Shown here piece after piece: positions 43,787-58,700 of a DNA stretch of 64,000 bases. The position numbers were made by a program, and so were the translations under genes. The notes beneath the pieces are model-generated. The model ran no database searches. It worked only from the letters and a program-made list of their open reading frames with translations, and was not told the DNA's origin. The stretch is from Acholeplasmatales bacterium (GTDB lineage Bacteria > Bacillota_I > Bacilli_A > Acholeplasmatales > Acholeplasmataceae). Within the stretch, counting starts at the first letter, position 1, and the number at the start of each line of letters is the position of its first letter. The stretch is from the NCBI GenBank assembly GCA_031284585.1, contig JAITXT010000021.1:34563-98562 (forward strand), read 5' to 3'.

Positions 43787-46700
43787 ATGAAAAATAATCA
43801 ACAAAGAAATCATGAATTTAATAAAAAACTAGGTAAGGCAATTAGTATATCAAAGAAACTATTTTTAGGAGTTTTTTTATTTGCTTTAATTTTTGCTATA
43901 GCAATTTTTAAACCTGATTTAAGTAAAGTTGTTCAAGGTCTAGAATTTGAAGTTGATGAAAGTACTGCTAATCAAGACCTTGATTTTAGTTCAATGGCAG
44001 ATTTAGATGTTAATGTTACTAATTTAGCATACAAGGCATCATTTACTTCAACTACTGAATACCCTTTCCAAGTATCATACGACGATTTTATCAATGGAAA
44101 TACTTATTTTAAGATAACTTCTTCCCAAGGAGTGATTAATTTAGGATACCTTTCTATGTGGTATAATTTTAATGGAAAAACAATTTATCTTGCGTCTGAC
44201 ATTGATATGTCAACTGGAACAAACTGGGATTTTTCTATAGATCATACATTTTACAAAGGCGCTCGTTCCCCTATTAAAGTTGGTAGTAGTTACTATAATA
44301 CAGCTGAGTCTTTTGAGGAAAATGTGGGATACTCTAGTAGTCCTTCAACCTTGTCAGTAGCAGAGGTAAGAGTAAAATCAACCTATATTCCAATTGGATA
44401 CTATAAAGACTTTAGAGGAACTTTTAACGGGCTTGGTCATAAAATTAGCGGTTTACAAATGAATCAAGCTGCCACTACTGTTAAAAATGCAACTGGAATG
44501 GGTTTATTTTCTGGAACTTATCACGCAACCATTTGTAATTTTACAGCAGCTGGAAGTGCTAATTCTGATGGATTATGGGGACTTGTCGTTTCTCTTCCTT
44601 ACTTTTCTTTAGTATATAATGTAGTGAATGAAATTAACTATAATGGTAATGGAGGAGTTGCTGGGATTGGATTCTTTCATATTACTAATGGACAGGTAAG
44701 ATATAAACCCCTAAATCCAGATGCTATGTTTTTACCTGGATTTACTGGTACATATATAAATTGTGTTAATAAAGGTAATCTATTATCAACTTCTGGAAAC
44801 GGTGTATATAGTATTACAGGTGATGGTTGTGGTATTACTTTAATAAATTGCGTTAATTATGGAAATTTAAAGGCAACTGGTTGGACATCTATTTTTTCGG
44901 TTATGGTTCGTGATCATGCTAATTTTCTTAATTTAATTAACTATGGTGGTTTTGCGGATTCATACGCTGACTACGCTCTTTTATCTCATACTCCTCAATA
45001 TTATACAGACGGTTATAATTCATCATTAATAGAAAATGTCTACAGTACGGCGGTTAGTAATGTTCCATTTTTTAGAAGTTGGAGAGTATATCCTAACCAT
45101 ACAGTAAGTACTCACTCAGATAGTGGTACTGAGGCAGTAGCTAGGAAAGTTGGATTACTAGCAGGTGACTTGAAACTAATCGATACTCCTTCGACAAAAT
45201 TTGATTATGATAAAGAAAACTTCAAAGAAACTTTAAACAAAAATATTCAAAATTTAAGGACAAGATTCCCAGAATACGCATCAATAATTGCTGATTTTAC
45301 TTATGATGCAACTGATCCTGATTGTGCAAAAGGTCCAAAACTTCAAATGTTTGATGTACCAGAAATTACTTACAAACCTATTGCTTACTCAGAGACTATT
45401 TTATTTTCTTATGATGATCCAGGTGCAGAAGATGTTAAAGATACTTTCTATTTTAAAACAACTGGACAAGTAAAAGTTGAAAATACAGCAAGTCTTCAAC
45501 CTATTTGGTATTCAATTGATGGAGGATTTACTTATCAAACTGCTAAATCAGGTGTAATATTTAAATCAACTGTTGATAAAACAATTCTATTAAAACCATC
45601 TTCTACGGCAGAAGAAAAATATATAAGAACTATTTCTCTAAAAAAATCTCTTACGGTAACTTCTGTTTCTGACATAAGAACTTTAAATGAGTTTGCGATT
45701 AATGTTAATTTTGGTAATAGTTATCAAGGCGGAACTGTCAATTTAACTAATGATATAGACTTACAAAACGATCTTGCCAATAATTACATAGTAATTGGAG
45801 ATAAAAATATTAATCCTTTTAAAGGAACTTTTAATGGTAATGGTCACGTTATCAATAATATTCATAATAATACTATTTCTCAAGGTGGATTATTTGGTTT
45901 CTTAAATGGAGCGGTAATTAAAAATTTAACAATAAAAGGAAGTATGGCTGGACGTGGTAATGGCGCAAGCAGTGTTTCTTATGATGCTATGAGTACATAT
46001 TTCATTAATGTGCATAGTAATGTTGATATTAGTGCACTAAGTAATGTATCTCCATTTGGAATATTAAGAGGAACTCTTGAACTAAGATCCTATTTGATTC
46101 ATTGTTCTAATACTAGTCCTATACTAGCTACTGGTTCTACAGCTGCGGGAATAGCAGCTAGTGCTAGTTTTGCTACATTTATAAATGTACATAATAATGC
46201 TTTAATAACTGCTGGAGCAGATACTTCGAGTGGTATTGTTGGGATAGCCGAGAATATTGTTTTCGAAAATGTAGTTTCAACTGGCGGAAACGCTGGAGCC
46301 CCTTTACTTTCTGGATTAATTGGAATAATGATTTATAATAATGATGCGAATTTAAATTTCAATTCATTCAAAAATATATATTTTCCTAATAATTATCCAG
46401 TAAGTGGATATAGACAAATTAATGGTACTAAAATATCAAACGCTACTACAGCTTCTGCTACAGATTTTACTGCTTTTTACAATAATTTCCAGGCAAGAAA
46501 TGGTAATACGCCAATGCCTAAAGGTCCTGGGGCAGGACATTCTGTAACTAAAGAGGAAACTATTTCTTTAAATGATTACGTTGCGGAACTTAGATATGCA
46601 TTTAGTAACAGGACTCTTGATTTTAAATCTAAAGTTACTAAATCTGATATTGGTTGGTGGGATGCGTCGAATACTTCAACTGCTCAAACAACTCATGAAA

Positions 46701-49700
46701 CTCTTAGACTAACTCAAAATGAGTTTCCTCTTTTATTTACATCACGTGTAACAACTTCTCCCCTTATCACTTTCTTTGAGACTAATGGACATTATCTTCA
46801 AGAAGTTAATACTATTTACTTCTTAGATCAAGTTCAAGTTAATGCTCTTTTAAATCCTGAAAGTAGTAGTGATTATGCAGTTCGTGAAAAATATTTCTAT
46901 AAAATTCAATTTCAAATTAGTGAAAATGGGGATTGGTTAGATTATAATGAAACTATTGTAATTAGTAGTGATACAAGTTATTTAAAATTCAAATTATTGA
47001 ATGTTTTTGGTGAAGTAGCTTATTCAACTGTTTATAATTTTGTGTTGAGACTTGAAGTTCCTAGTGCTCCTGATGTACTAACTGTTTCAAATGAAGGATC
47101 AATTCTTTCATCCCTACCCGAAGAACCCAATATCAATAAAACTTATTATTCTAAGGATGTTTATGTAGTTTCTGCTACTGAGGATCCTTCAACTCTTGAT
47201 GATAAGATTGCTTTTAGTCACTATGAATATTCTCTTACAGCAACTTATCAATTATGGTCACCTTTTACTAGTAAAATAGGGGGATCTAATTATGAGTATT
47301 TTAATTTTAGTACTTCTGGACATACTGATAGAACTTATACTGTCTATGTAGTAGCAGTAAACATTTGGGGAGTAAGAGGTCTTCAAACTGCAGTTACCTT
47401 TACTTTAGATACTAAAGTTCCTAGTGTTCCTGAATATTCAGCTGATTATATTACCACTTGGGCTCGTAATCAAGCAACCTTTACTTTCCTTGCTGAAAGT
47501 TCAGTAATTAGCGAAGATGGATATCATTTTGAATATGCTGTTATTAAATCAACTGATGATGTTGAATCTTTTATACCATTAACTTATAGTGAGAGTTTTT
47601 CAAATAAATTAACTCTTACAGCAAGTGATTCTGGAGATGGAATAGAAAATGCTTTTGTTACAAAAATTCAAGGTATGGTTCAACTTAGAGTAAGAACAGT
47701 ATCTCGTTCAGGAGTTCCTAGTGTTCCTTTAGAAATTATGGTTCTAATTGATGGTGCGGCTCCGACTGTAAATATTACTTCCTCTAATACTTTACCACTT
47801 GCGGAAAATATTGTTCTAACTTCACATGCAGTTGATAGATTTGGTATTGGTGGAATTGTCTATGGTTGGATTAAATTCCCATCAAGTGAGATCACATCAA
47901 GTACAGATTTTGATATCAGAAATGAAATAGAGAATTATATTTCTACATATATTGAAAGTGGACAAAATCCATGGAATAATCAATCTACCCAAATTGTTGA
48001 TTATAATGATTACTATTATGTTTCTCTTGTTAAAGACGCTCTAGATTTCCAAAATTTTGCTTACTATTTAGTTACTAATTATAGTCCTACTAGGCCAACA
48101 AACCCAAGTATTACGGTTCAGTATATTTTGATTTCTCAAACTCCTACTATTGAGAGTTCTTGGGTTCCTTTTAAGGGCACTGAAACTGAGTATTTAACTA
48201 GAAGTGCGATTAATCCTGCAAACAATAATGCTTTGATTCCTGTTATCTTACATGAATCATCTACTCCAGGAGGACTAGAGGATACTGTAGGTTCTAATAA
48301 TAGATATTTTTATAAATGGGTATCTAATGATACTTGGATTAGTGGATTATCAAGATTAGAGATTAATCATGGAGAAATGTATTTAAATTCAATCTATGAA
48401 ATTAAATATACATCTATTAAAATTGAAAATAATGAGCCTTTAGAATTTGATTATGTAAGTCCTGCCTCTATTTACTATTATATTCCTGAAAATTATGGAG
48501 GTATTCTAAAAGTATACGGTGTTACTGTGGATGAATCTTTAAAGAGTTCTTCAATAGTAGCGGGTGGATTCTCTTTTATCACAGAAATTAAAATTGATAA
48601 AACTGCTCCTTCATATCCTAATGTTAGTGTTCTAGGTGAAAATGTATCTTTACTTTCGGTAAATCATTATATTACTAACTCTAACTTATTTACTATTTCT
48701 TCTAGTGCAGTTAATGAAATAATTGGCTCTGGAATTAATAGAATTGAATATAAATTAGATAATGGTTCATGGGTAACTTATACTGAACCAATCGGTATTT
48801 CTGAAGAATTATCACTTATACATACTATTAAATTTAGACAAGTTGATAATGCCGCAAACATTTCTGACGAATTAGTTATCTATATCACGATTGATTTAGA
48901 TAAACCTACTTATACTCTTTCTTTAGAAGAGACTAATATCTTTGAAAATACTTTATACTCTAATGATTCATTTAATATCTATATTACTCCTGATGATATT
49001 ACTTCTTTCATCAAAAAAGTTGAATATAGTTATAATGGTGGTAATACTTGGAATCAAATATTAGATGTTACTTTAGGAGTATTTACTCTTAATATATCTG
49101 AGTCTGGCGAGTTATTTTTAAGAATTACTGATGCTTCTTTAAACTATTCAGATTCTTATTTAAGTGTTGTGTATGAAATAGCTATTATTCATGGTAAGCC
49201 AACCTCTACAGTATCTTATGAAACAGGTTATGTTAATACAGAAACTAAAGAAGTTACTTTCCTTGTTAATCCAAATTTACTAGCTCAATATGGGGTTACT
49301 AATGATAAATATTATTTCTCAAATGAATCTAATCCTAGTATTGATTGGGATAGTGCGCCCCAGATTACTGATAATACTTTCACTGAATACTTAGAAGAAG
49401 GAACATATTACTTCTTTATTCATGACTCTCTTCTTAATGTAAGTGATGTAATTGTTGTAGTTATTGATAAAATTATTACTGATGTACCAGTTATTCTTGG
49501 AATTGAAAAAGAAGTTACTGGATTAACTAATAATGATAGAATTCTTTATCCATATTTAAGTTCTCCAACTATAACAGAAACACTTTATTATATTTCTTAT
49601 GACTCAAGTACTCCGACAGGAAGCGAAACTGGTTGGGATTTATATGTTACTGTTCCAAATAATGGAGAATACTATATCTTTGCGAAAGATGTTGCGTCTA

Positions 49701-52700
49701 ATATAAGTCTTGCATTTGAATACACTGAATCTGAAATAGATAAAATTGCACCAGTTGTTTTGGTAGTAAGTTGGGAAATAGGAATTGTAAGAATTGAATT
49801 AAGCGATGTAGGTTCTGATGTCCTTGGATATTCATTTACTACTACTCCTCAGTTTTCTGATGCTACGATTCAATATGTAACTGAGTATCAATATGTTACG
49901 GAATCTAATAAATACGAAGTAGCAATTTATATTACAGGCGAAATATATTTATGGGCGATTGATAAAGCATTTAATCATAATAGTAATCTAGTATCAGCAG
50001 TTATTGAAGAACCTAGTGATTCTGGGACTTTTGCTACTACATTTGGCGAAGTAACTGAAACTACTCCTGAATCAGAAGTTGTTCAATTTAGAAGTTTTTC
50101 AGTTGATGTAACTGATGGTGATGGACTTAGAAGTTATGCGGTTACTACAAGTAGCAGCGCTCCTCTTCTAGATGATCCTGTTTGGCAAGTTTTCACTAAG
50201 AGTGGAATTAATATTATTGGCGTAAAAGGAACGGTCACTATTGACTTTGATGTTTATTTTTCTAACACAACAGTTTATTTATGGATTGTAGATGTATCTC
50301 ATGATCCTACTCCAACATCTATTAATTTTCATGTAGGAGTGATTGATAATGAGGCACCAGTCATTAACATTAGTGAAGTAACACAACCTTATGAAGATTA
50401 TATCAAAGCCTACTTAGAACTTACTACTGAAGAAGATAATTTATACTATAAAATTAATAATGGAAGTTGGATTTTAGTGGAATATGCTGGAACTATTTAT
50501 ATTCCTCTTGAAATCGAAAATCAATTTATTACTTTCTCACTTAAAGATAGTGCATCTAACGTTAGTACAGAAACTCTTACTACTAGTTTAGTTGATAAGA
50601 CTAATCCAATAGTTGTACTTACTGTTATAAGTGAGTTAGAATGGGTAAATACTGACAAGGTTGTTAATTTAAGTACTACTGATTTTTCAAATCTTGAATA
50701 TATTTTATATAAAGATTCAGTAAATATTTCTAACGTTGTTGATAGTGGAACAATAGATAGTGGTATTCAAGTATTAACTTCTTTAAATTTAGATAATGGA
50801 TACTACATTTTAGTTTTAGTTGATGAGTATGGAAATAGAACTGAAAGAATCTTTGTGATTAGTAGAATAGATAAAGTACTCCCTAATATAACTACTAATT
50901 ATGTATCTGAAGAAGCATTAAAATCAGTTACTTTGGTTGTTACAGTTTTAAATGTAGTTTTAAATGAAGTATATCAATATTCAATTGATGGAAGTTTATA
51001 TCAATCATCTAATGTATTTTATTTAACTCTTAATGGCACTTATACTGTTTACGTTAAAAATCTAGCAAACGTTATCAGTGATATAGAAATCACAGTTGAT
51101 AATATTGATAGAACAACTCCTAGTTTAAGTACTGTGGTTGTTGAAGATGCTCAAGTTTGGACTAATACTTATAAAAACATAATATTTACTATTAGTGATT
51201 CTAATCCTTTGTTAGGTGATAAATATAATCTAAGATATTATTTGGTATCAAGTAGTAGTGTAACTCCTTCTGCTTTTTCAGATAATTGGGTTCTAGAAGG
51301 GGTACCTTTAATGCTTGCGGAAGGAACTTATTATTTATTTGCACGTGATGAAGCAAATAATATATCTAGTTATAAGTTTTTTACTGTTAGTTATTATGAT
51401 ACAGTTAATCCAATAGGAATTGTTACTTCAAGAGTCTTAGATAGTTCAACTGAAATGTTAGTATCTTTTAACTTAAATGATACTAATGGCTCTGGGGTTA
51501 AAGGTTATTATATTTCTACAAATCCTTCTAACCCAGGTGAGTTTCATGCTTGGACTGATAGTGAGTTAGTTTTAAATCTAACAATTGGTACTTATTATTT
51601 AGTCTTTGAAGATTATGCGACTAATAAATCAGAAAAAATTCAAATAACTGTAAATCCAGCACTTTTAACTACATTATTAAATATCATAACTTTAATTCCT
51701 GAAGAAATTGAGTATGATGCTTCAACTTTATATAATATTAATGATGCTCTTGCTCATTTATCTAGCTATATAGCTTTCATAGGGGATGAATTTACAGCAA
51801 TAAGTGATCTAGGTACTTTATCTTATGATAAATTAACTCATAGTAATCTTGTTTATCTAGCTATTGAAGATTTATATAATGGTTATACTTCTGGTGCGAT
51901 TGTTTATCATGGGTATGTATATTATTCAAATTTAAGAAATGAAAACTCAATTGGTCTATTAAATGAATATTATAATAATGCTATTCTTTTAATTAGAGAA
52001 GCAACTACTAGTGAAAGAATGCATACAATAGTTGTGGAAGCATTATTTGCCATGAGTTCTCTTCCAATTGAATATACAATTACTTATGTTTATAATGGTG
52101 GCGAGCCTAATAGTGAACTAGATGAACCTAAAACTTATTATTTATCTAGTGATCCTACTTATGTACTTTTAATTCCTATTAAGACAGGTTACACTTTCAT
52201 CGGCTGGTATACAGAAGATACTTTTGATAACAGTAGAACTAATATTAGAACAGGAACAGCTGAAAATCTAACTCTTTATGCTCGTTTTGAACTAACTGTC
52301 TTTACGATTACATATATTTTAAACGGTGGAACTAATTCACCTAGTAATCCTCTTACTTATACTTATGAAACGGAAACTATTTATCTAGCTAATGCAATTG
52401 GCGAAGTTTTAGATTTCGAAGGTTGGTTTACTGATCCAGGCTTTAATAGTTCATTTAAAATAACAGAAATTACATCTGGATCTCTAACTAATTATGTTTT
52501 ATATGCTAAATGGGATACTGGTGTTTATACTGTATACTTTGATTATAATGGTGGAGTTGGTTCTCTTCCTTCTAAACAAGTTACTAAAGGTGATGTTTAT
52601 GGAGTACTTCCTCAACCAACAAAACCTGGATATACTTTTGGCGGTTGGTTTGTAAATTCCGATTTCTCAGGGGACGAAATAGTAGCTTATTCTTTAGTTT

Positions 52701-55700
52701 CTAATACTGTATATGATACATTATATGCTAAATGGATAGCTTCAAGTTTCACAGTTATCTTGAATGTTAATGGGGGAGATTCACTAGATACAGTTAACTT
52801 TGAATTTGTATTTGGTACTCAAATTTCAGGTCTTCCTGTTCCAGTTAGAACGCATTATACTTTCCTTGGTTGGTTTTCTCTTACAAATGAGGAATATAAA
52901 AATAGCGATACATTTAATACTCCTAGTTCACTTACATTGTTTGCGAAATGGGAAATAACAAATTATTTAATTAATTACCATTTATATGATGGTTCAAATA
53001 ACTCTTATAATCCTCTTACTTATACTTATTTTTCAAGTGAAATTACTTTACTTGATCCAGTAAAAAATGGATATGATTTTGTGGGATGGTTTACAGATAA
53101 TTTATTTACTACTCAAATATTTAGTATAGGAATAAATAGTGAAAATAATATTGATTTATATGCTAAATGGGAACTTACTTTGTATACAATTACTTATTTA
53201 GAGACCTTTGATTCTCCTAATTCAAATGAAGTAACATTTACTATTTTATCTAGTTTTACTTTCAGTGAGTTAGTTAGAGAAGGTTATGATTTTACAGGAT
53301 GGTATGATAGTTATAATACTACTATTATCTTAGGTGTCACACCTAATACTTTTAGAAATTTAATTCTATTTGCGACTTGGGAAGCTCATACTTTTGAAGT
53401 TAGTCTTGAGGCGGGAGAAGGAGAAATTTCTAGCAATACTGTTACTGCTACTTATGGACTTCCTATTTCTAATCTTCCTATTCCAAGTGTAACAGATAGA
53501 TACTTTATTGGTTGGTTTGATGATCTTTCAAATCAATATACAAATGCTACTCTTTATTTACATGATGAGGCTATTACATTGCATGCAATGTATAGTTTGT
53601 ATCCAACAATTACTTTCTTAACTAATGGTGGTAGTTCTGTTCCTACAATATCTCAAGAAATTGGATCATCGTTAGATGAACCTATTCCAACTAGAGTAGG
53701 ATATGAATTTGCTGGTTGGTATGAAAGTCCTATATTTGAAGATGATAGTTTTGATTTTACAGGTGGAATGCCAAGTTTATCAACTGTCTTATATGCTAAT
53801 TGGGTAGGAATAACTTATTATGTGAGATATAATAGTAATTCTGGTACAGGTACTATTGAAGATGATATATTTACGTATGATAACTTTACAAATAGCCTTT
53901 CAAGTAATATTTTCACTAAGGTTGGTTATCATTTTGTGGGTTGGTCTTTAAGTGAAAATGGATCCGTTGCTTTTGCTAATAATGCAACTATTCATTCAAA
54001 TCTTACTTCTACTAAAGATGCTGTTGTGGAATTATTTGCTTTATGGGCTGCTAATAACTATACAGTTAAATTCTATAAACTAGATGGTTCTAGTGATTTT
54101 ATAGTGGAAGAATTTACTTATGACCAATATAAGAACTTGAGGCTTAATAGTTTTACTAATACAGGTTATAAATTTGGTGGTTGGTCACTATCTTACGGTG
54201 GTGAGGTAACTTACACTGATGGAGCGAATGTCTTAAATCTTACAAGTACTCAAAACTTTGAATTCAAATTATATGCTAAATGGAATCCTATTACTTACTC
54301 TATTGTCTTTGATGCTAATACTGGTTTTGGTACTATGGATTCTCAAGTTATTACATTTAGTAATACTCAAACTACTCTAAATTCAAATAACTTTGAAAAA
54401 ACAGGATATAGTTTTATTGGTTGGGGACTAAGCAATAATATGAGTGTAAATTACACTGATACAGATGCAATTTATAAAAACTTAGTTACAGTTGATGGTG
54501 GAGTACTTCTCTTATATGCTTGCTGGAGTGCTAATTCATATACAGTAATATTTGATGGTAATGGTTCTTCTAATTCAATGGAAAATGAACTATTTACTTA
54601 TGATGTTGCTCAAAATTTAACTCTTTCATCTCTAAATAGAGATGGTTATATTTTCAGTGGATGGGTAGGTAATTATATTAATTACATTGATAATGAATTA
54701 GTTACTAATCTTGTTCCTAGTGGATCTATTACTTTAACTGCAGTTTGGACTCCAATCGCAGTAAATGTTTTATTTAATTATAATGGAACTGATATTACTA
54801 ATAGTTCTATAAGTTTTATTGTTGTTTCCTATGGAAGCTATTATGGTACTCTTCCTGAACCTCTTAGAACTGGATATACTTTCGGCGGATGGTATCTTGA
54901 TGATAGTAGTTTTATTGATGTAATTACTGAATCAAGTACAGTTTCTTTATTAAGTAGTACGTATTTATTTGCCAAATGGATAGCTAATGAATTTGTAATT
55001 ACTTATGTTGTAAATGGTGGATCAAGTATTGCTCTTACTACTACAGTAGTATATGATGCTTTATATGGTGATCTTGAAGAAACAACTAGAACAGGGTATA
55101 CTTTTGCTGGATGGTATTTAGATTCTCTTCTAACAGAATTAATAACAAGTAGTTCTACAGTTTCTATCGTTAAATCTCAAAATGTATATGCTAAATGGAC
55201 TCCACTTCAATATTTAATTACTTTTGATCCAAATGGAGGTATTTTATCTGAATTAACTAAGAGTGTACTTTATGGAAAAGAAGTAGGAACACTTGGAAGT
55301 CCAATTAAAGCAAATAGCTTTTTTGCTGGTTGGTTTGATATTCTATCAAATGAATATACTTCTCAGACTATTTACTTAGTTGATGGTCCACTTACTTTAT
55401 ATGCACATTATAATAATTTCCCTACACTATCTTTTAATTCAATTGGGGGATCCCAAGTAAATAGTATTAGTCTTAATAGTGGGGAAACACTTCCTGATAT
55501 TCTCTTATATACACCTACTAAAGTAGGTTACACATTTGTTGGTTGGTATTATGAAGACCAATTGAAAAATGCTTTTGTTTGGAATACTATGCCAGATGTT
55601 AGTAAGACTTTATATGCTAAATATCAAGCAAACTTATATACAGTTACTTATCTTTCTAATAGTAGTGAAATTGGAACTAAAAATGTCTATTTTGATGATG

Positions 55701-58700
55701 CATTCGGTGGTTTAATTGTTCCTACAAGAACAGGATATACTTTTGCTGGATGGTATTTAGAAGATAATTTTGAAACTTTAGTTACAAGTAGCACAATCTA
55801 TAAGAATACTACAAATATTGATATCTATGCTAAATGGGTTGCTAATACTTATACTATTAACTTTAATCCAAACGGTGGAGTGGGTAACATTCCTCTTGTT
55901 AGTTTTACTTATGATGTTTCTAAAAATTTACCTATAAATACTTTCTCTAAAACAGGGTATCATTTTGTTGGTTGGGCTAGAAGTAGTAATGGTGCACTTC
56001 AATATGAAGATAATGCTTCTATTTTAAATGCTTTAACTTCAGGTTCTTTCACGCTTTATGCTCTTTGGGAAGCAAATACATATACTATTGTCTTTAATGC
56101 TAATGGTGCAGATAACACAATGGAAAGTGAGATTATTTATTATGATAGTCCTACTAGTTTAACTGCAAATTCTTTCAATAAAGTAGGATATCATTTTGTT
56201 GGTTGGTCAAGAACTAGTAATGGGGTAGTAGCTTTCCATGATAGTGAAATAATATTCAATTTAACAACTATTAATAGTGAATCTATTGATTTATATGCAA
56301 TTTATGAAGCTAATAATTATTCTATTTCTTTTGTTCCTAATGGTGGAACAGGAGTAATGTCAAACCAATCTCATGTCTATGATAGTGAAAAAGCATTATC
56401 TACTAACTTATTTACTTTAGTAGGATATCATTTTGTTGGTTGGACTCTTGATAGTCTTGGCCTTGATGGTCTTTATTTAGATAGAGAATTAATAACTAAT
56501 CTAAGTTCTTCTAATGGTTCAGTAGTCTACTTATATGCTAAGTGGGAAATTACTAATTATAATATCTATTATGATTTAGATAATGGTACTAATCATCCTG
56601 GAAATCCTCTAACTTATACATATGAATCTTCAAGAATTCAATTAAATACTCCAACTAAAACTGGTTATAGATTTATTAGTTGGTATGGTGATAGTGAATT
56701 CCTTGATACTAAGAATGTCATTTTTGCTCATTCAATTGGAGATATTTATGTTTATGCTAAATGGGAATTAGTTGTTTATCAAATAACTTATGTACTTAAC
56801 GGTGGAACTAATAATCCAGAAAATCCTGCAAGTTATAGAATAGTAGATCCTAATATTACTTTACAAAATCCAACTAGATTTGGTTATACATTTGCTGGAT
56901 GGTATTTAGAAGAAGGATTTAGCAATTTATCTTCTACAATTAGTGTATATGATGCAGCAGATGTTACTAGGTATGCTAAATGGACTTTGATTCCTGCTCC
57001 TGGAGTAGTAACACTCCTTACAGCTACTCAAGATGGCTCTTCTAATAACATTGATTATTCTTGGAGTGCACCAATTGTTAACGCTGATTCAATTATTGGT
57101 TATGAAATTTGCTTTAGTCCACTTCAAACTGTTTGGATTAGTAATGGTTTAAGTACAACTTATAGAAGTGAAGGTCTTGCTTTTGGTGTTGAGGTTTATT
57201 TCGCTGTTAGAGCAATCACTTCTAATACTAAAGGAGCAATATCATCAATTTATAAAACTCCTGTTGGTAGTGCAACTAGACCTGGTGAAGTTAGTGTAGG
57301 GGTAGAAATAATAGGTGGAGATGTTAAATTTACATTTACTGTTTCAAATACAAATGGAGCCGTTATTTTAGGATATTATTATGGATTTAAGAGTACAAGT
57401 GGAGTTCCAGAAACTCTTATCTACATTACTAGTCCTCTAAATTATGTTTTAGTTCCAATAGATTCTCTTCCTATTTCTGGTGATAGTTACTACATTTATG
57501 TTTATGCTGATAGTAGTGCTGGTGATGGAGATGAAACTAATATCGTTTTAGGAGCTCCAAAAGCATATATTCCTTTTGTTTTTGAAGTTGAATCAGGTAT
57601 TTATAATCCTGAAAAAACTATTCTAGATTTAATAAATATTAATATTTCTTTTGGATTAGAAGTAGTAGTAGTATATGAAATTTATTTTGAAGGTAATTGG
57701 GTCATTGTGGAAAGTGATGCTTATCTACCTGGAAAATATAGAGTATCTATTAGTAGAGAACAAGATGAAACTTACCAAGAGATTCCTTTAACTACTAAAG
57801 AATTTAGTATTACTAAGCAAAATATTGATGAATATGATTTCCTCAATCAAACAAGTGAAATTTATGATCCACTTAGAACTGGAATAGAGGCTAATATTAC
57901 TAATGTTTATGGTGTAGTATTTGATATTTTATATAGTAAGATAAATGGATCATTTTCAAGTACTCTTCCTGTAGATGCTGGAATCTATTATGTTGAAATT
58001 TCAATTAATGAAGCTTACAGAAATACTTATAACTTTGCGACTGTAGTAACAACTTTTGAGATTAATAAACTTGAAGTTAATACAAATACCCTTTCATTAC
58101 CAGAACTTTCTCCTATTACTTATAGTAAAGGAACAAGATTATTTGATATTATTTTAAGTACTCCTAGTATAATTTATGGTGAATTTGTCTGGGTTAATCC
58201 AAATGAAAACCCAGTTGTTAATAAGAGTTATTATTTAGTTCGTTTCCAACTTAACGATACAACTAACTATAAAGTAGTTGGAGAACCTCGTGAAATTGAA
58301 CAAATAGTAAATATTAAAGTTTATGAATTTACTTTTGAAACTTTTGATTCTTTATTTGAAGGTGAAAATCTACCTAGTTTAAGTCTTTATTTAACTGAGA
58401 ATACTGAGGTAAAAGGTAACTTTACTTGGAAAGGATCTTCGGTTGCTATTAAAAATGTAACTGATTATGTTTATGTATGGACTCCTATAAATTCTAGTGA
58501 TAGATCTAATTATGCAACAGTTGAGGGGCATATCTATTTAAGTGCTGCGATTCCTATTTCTTTAGAACAAATATTTATTACTTCTTCTCCTGTTACAGTA
58601 TATAATGCTTTTGATACTATTGATTTAACTGGTTTAAAGATGTATGCAAGATATAACTTTGGTCCCGATAAACTACTTGAAATAACTTCTGCAAATACTA

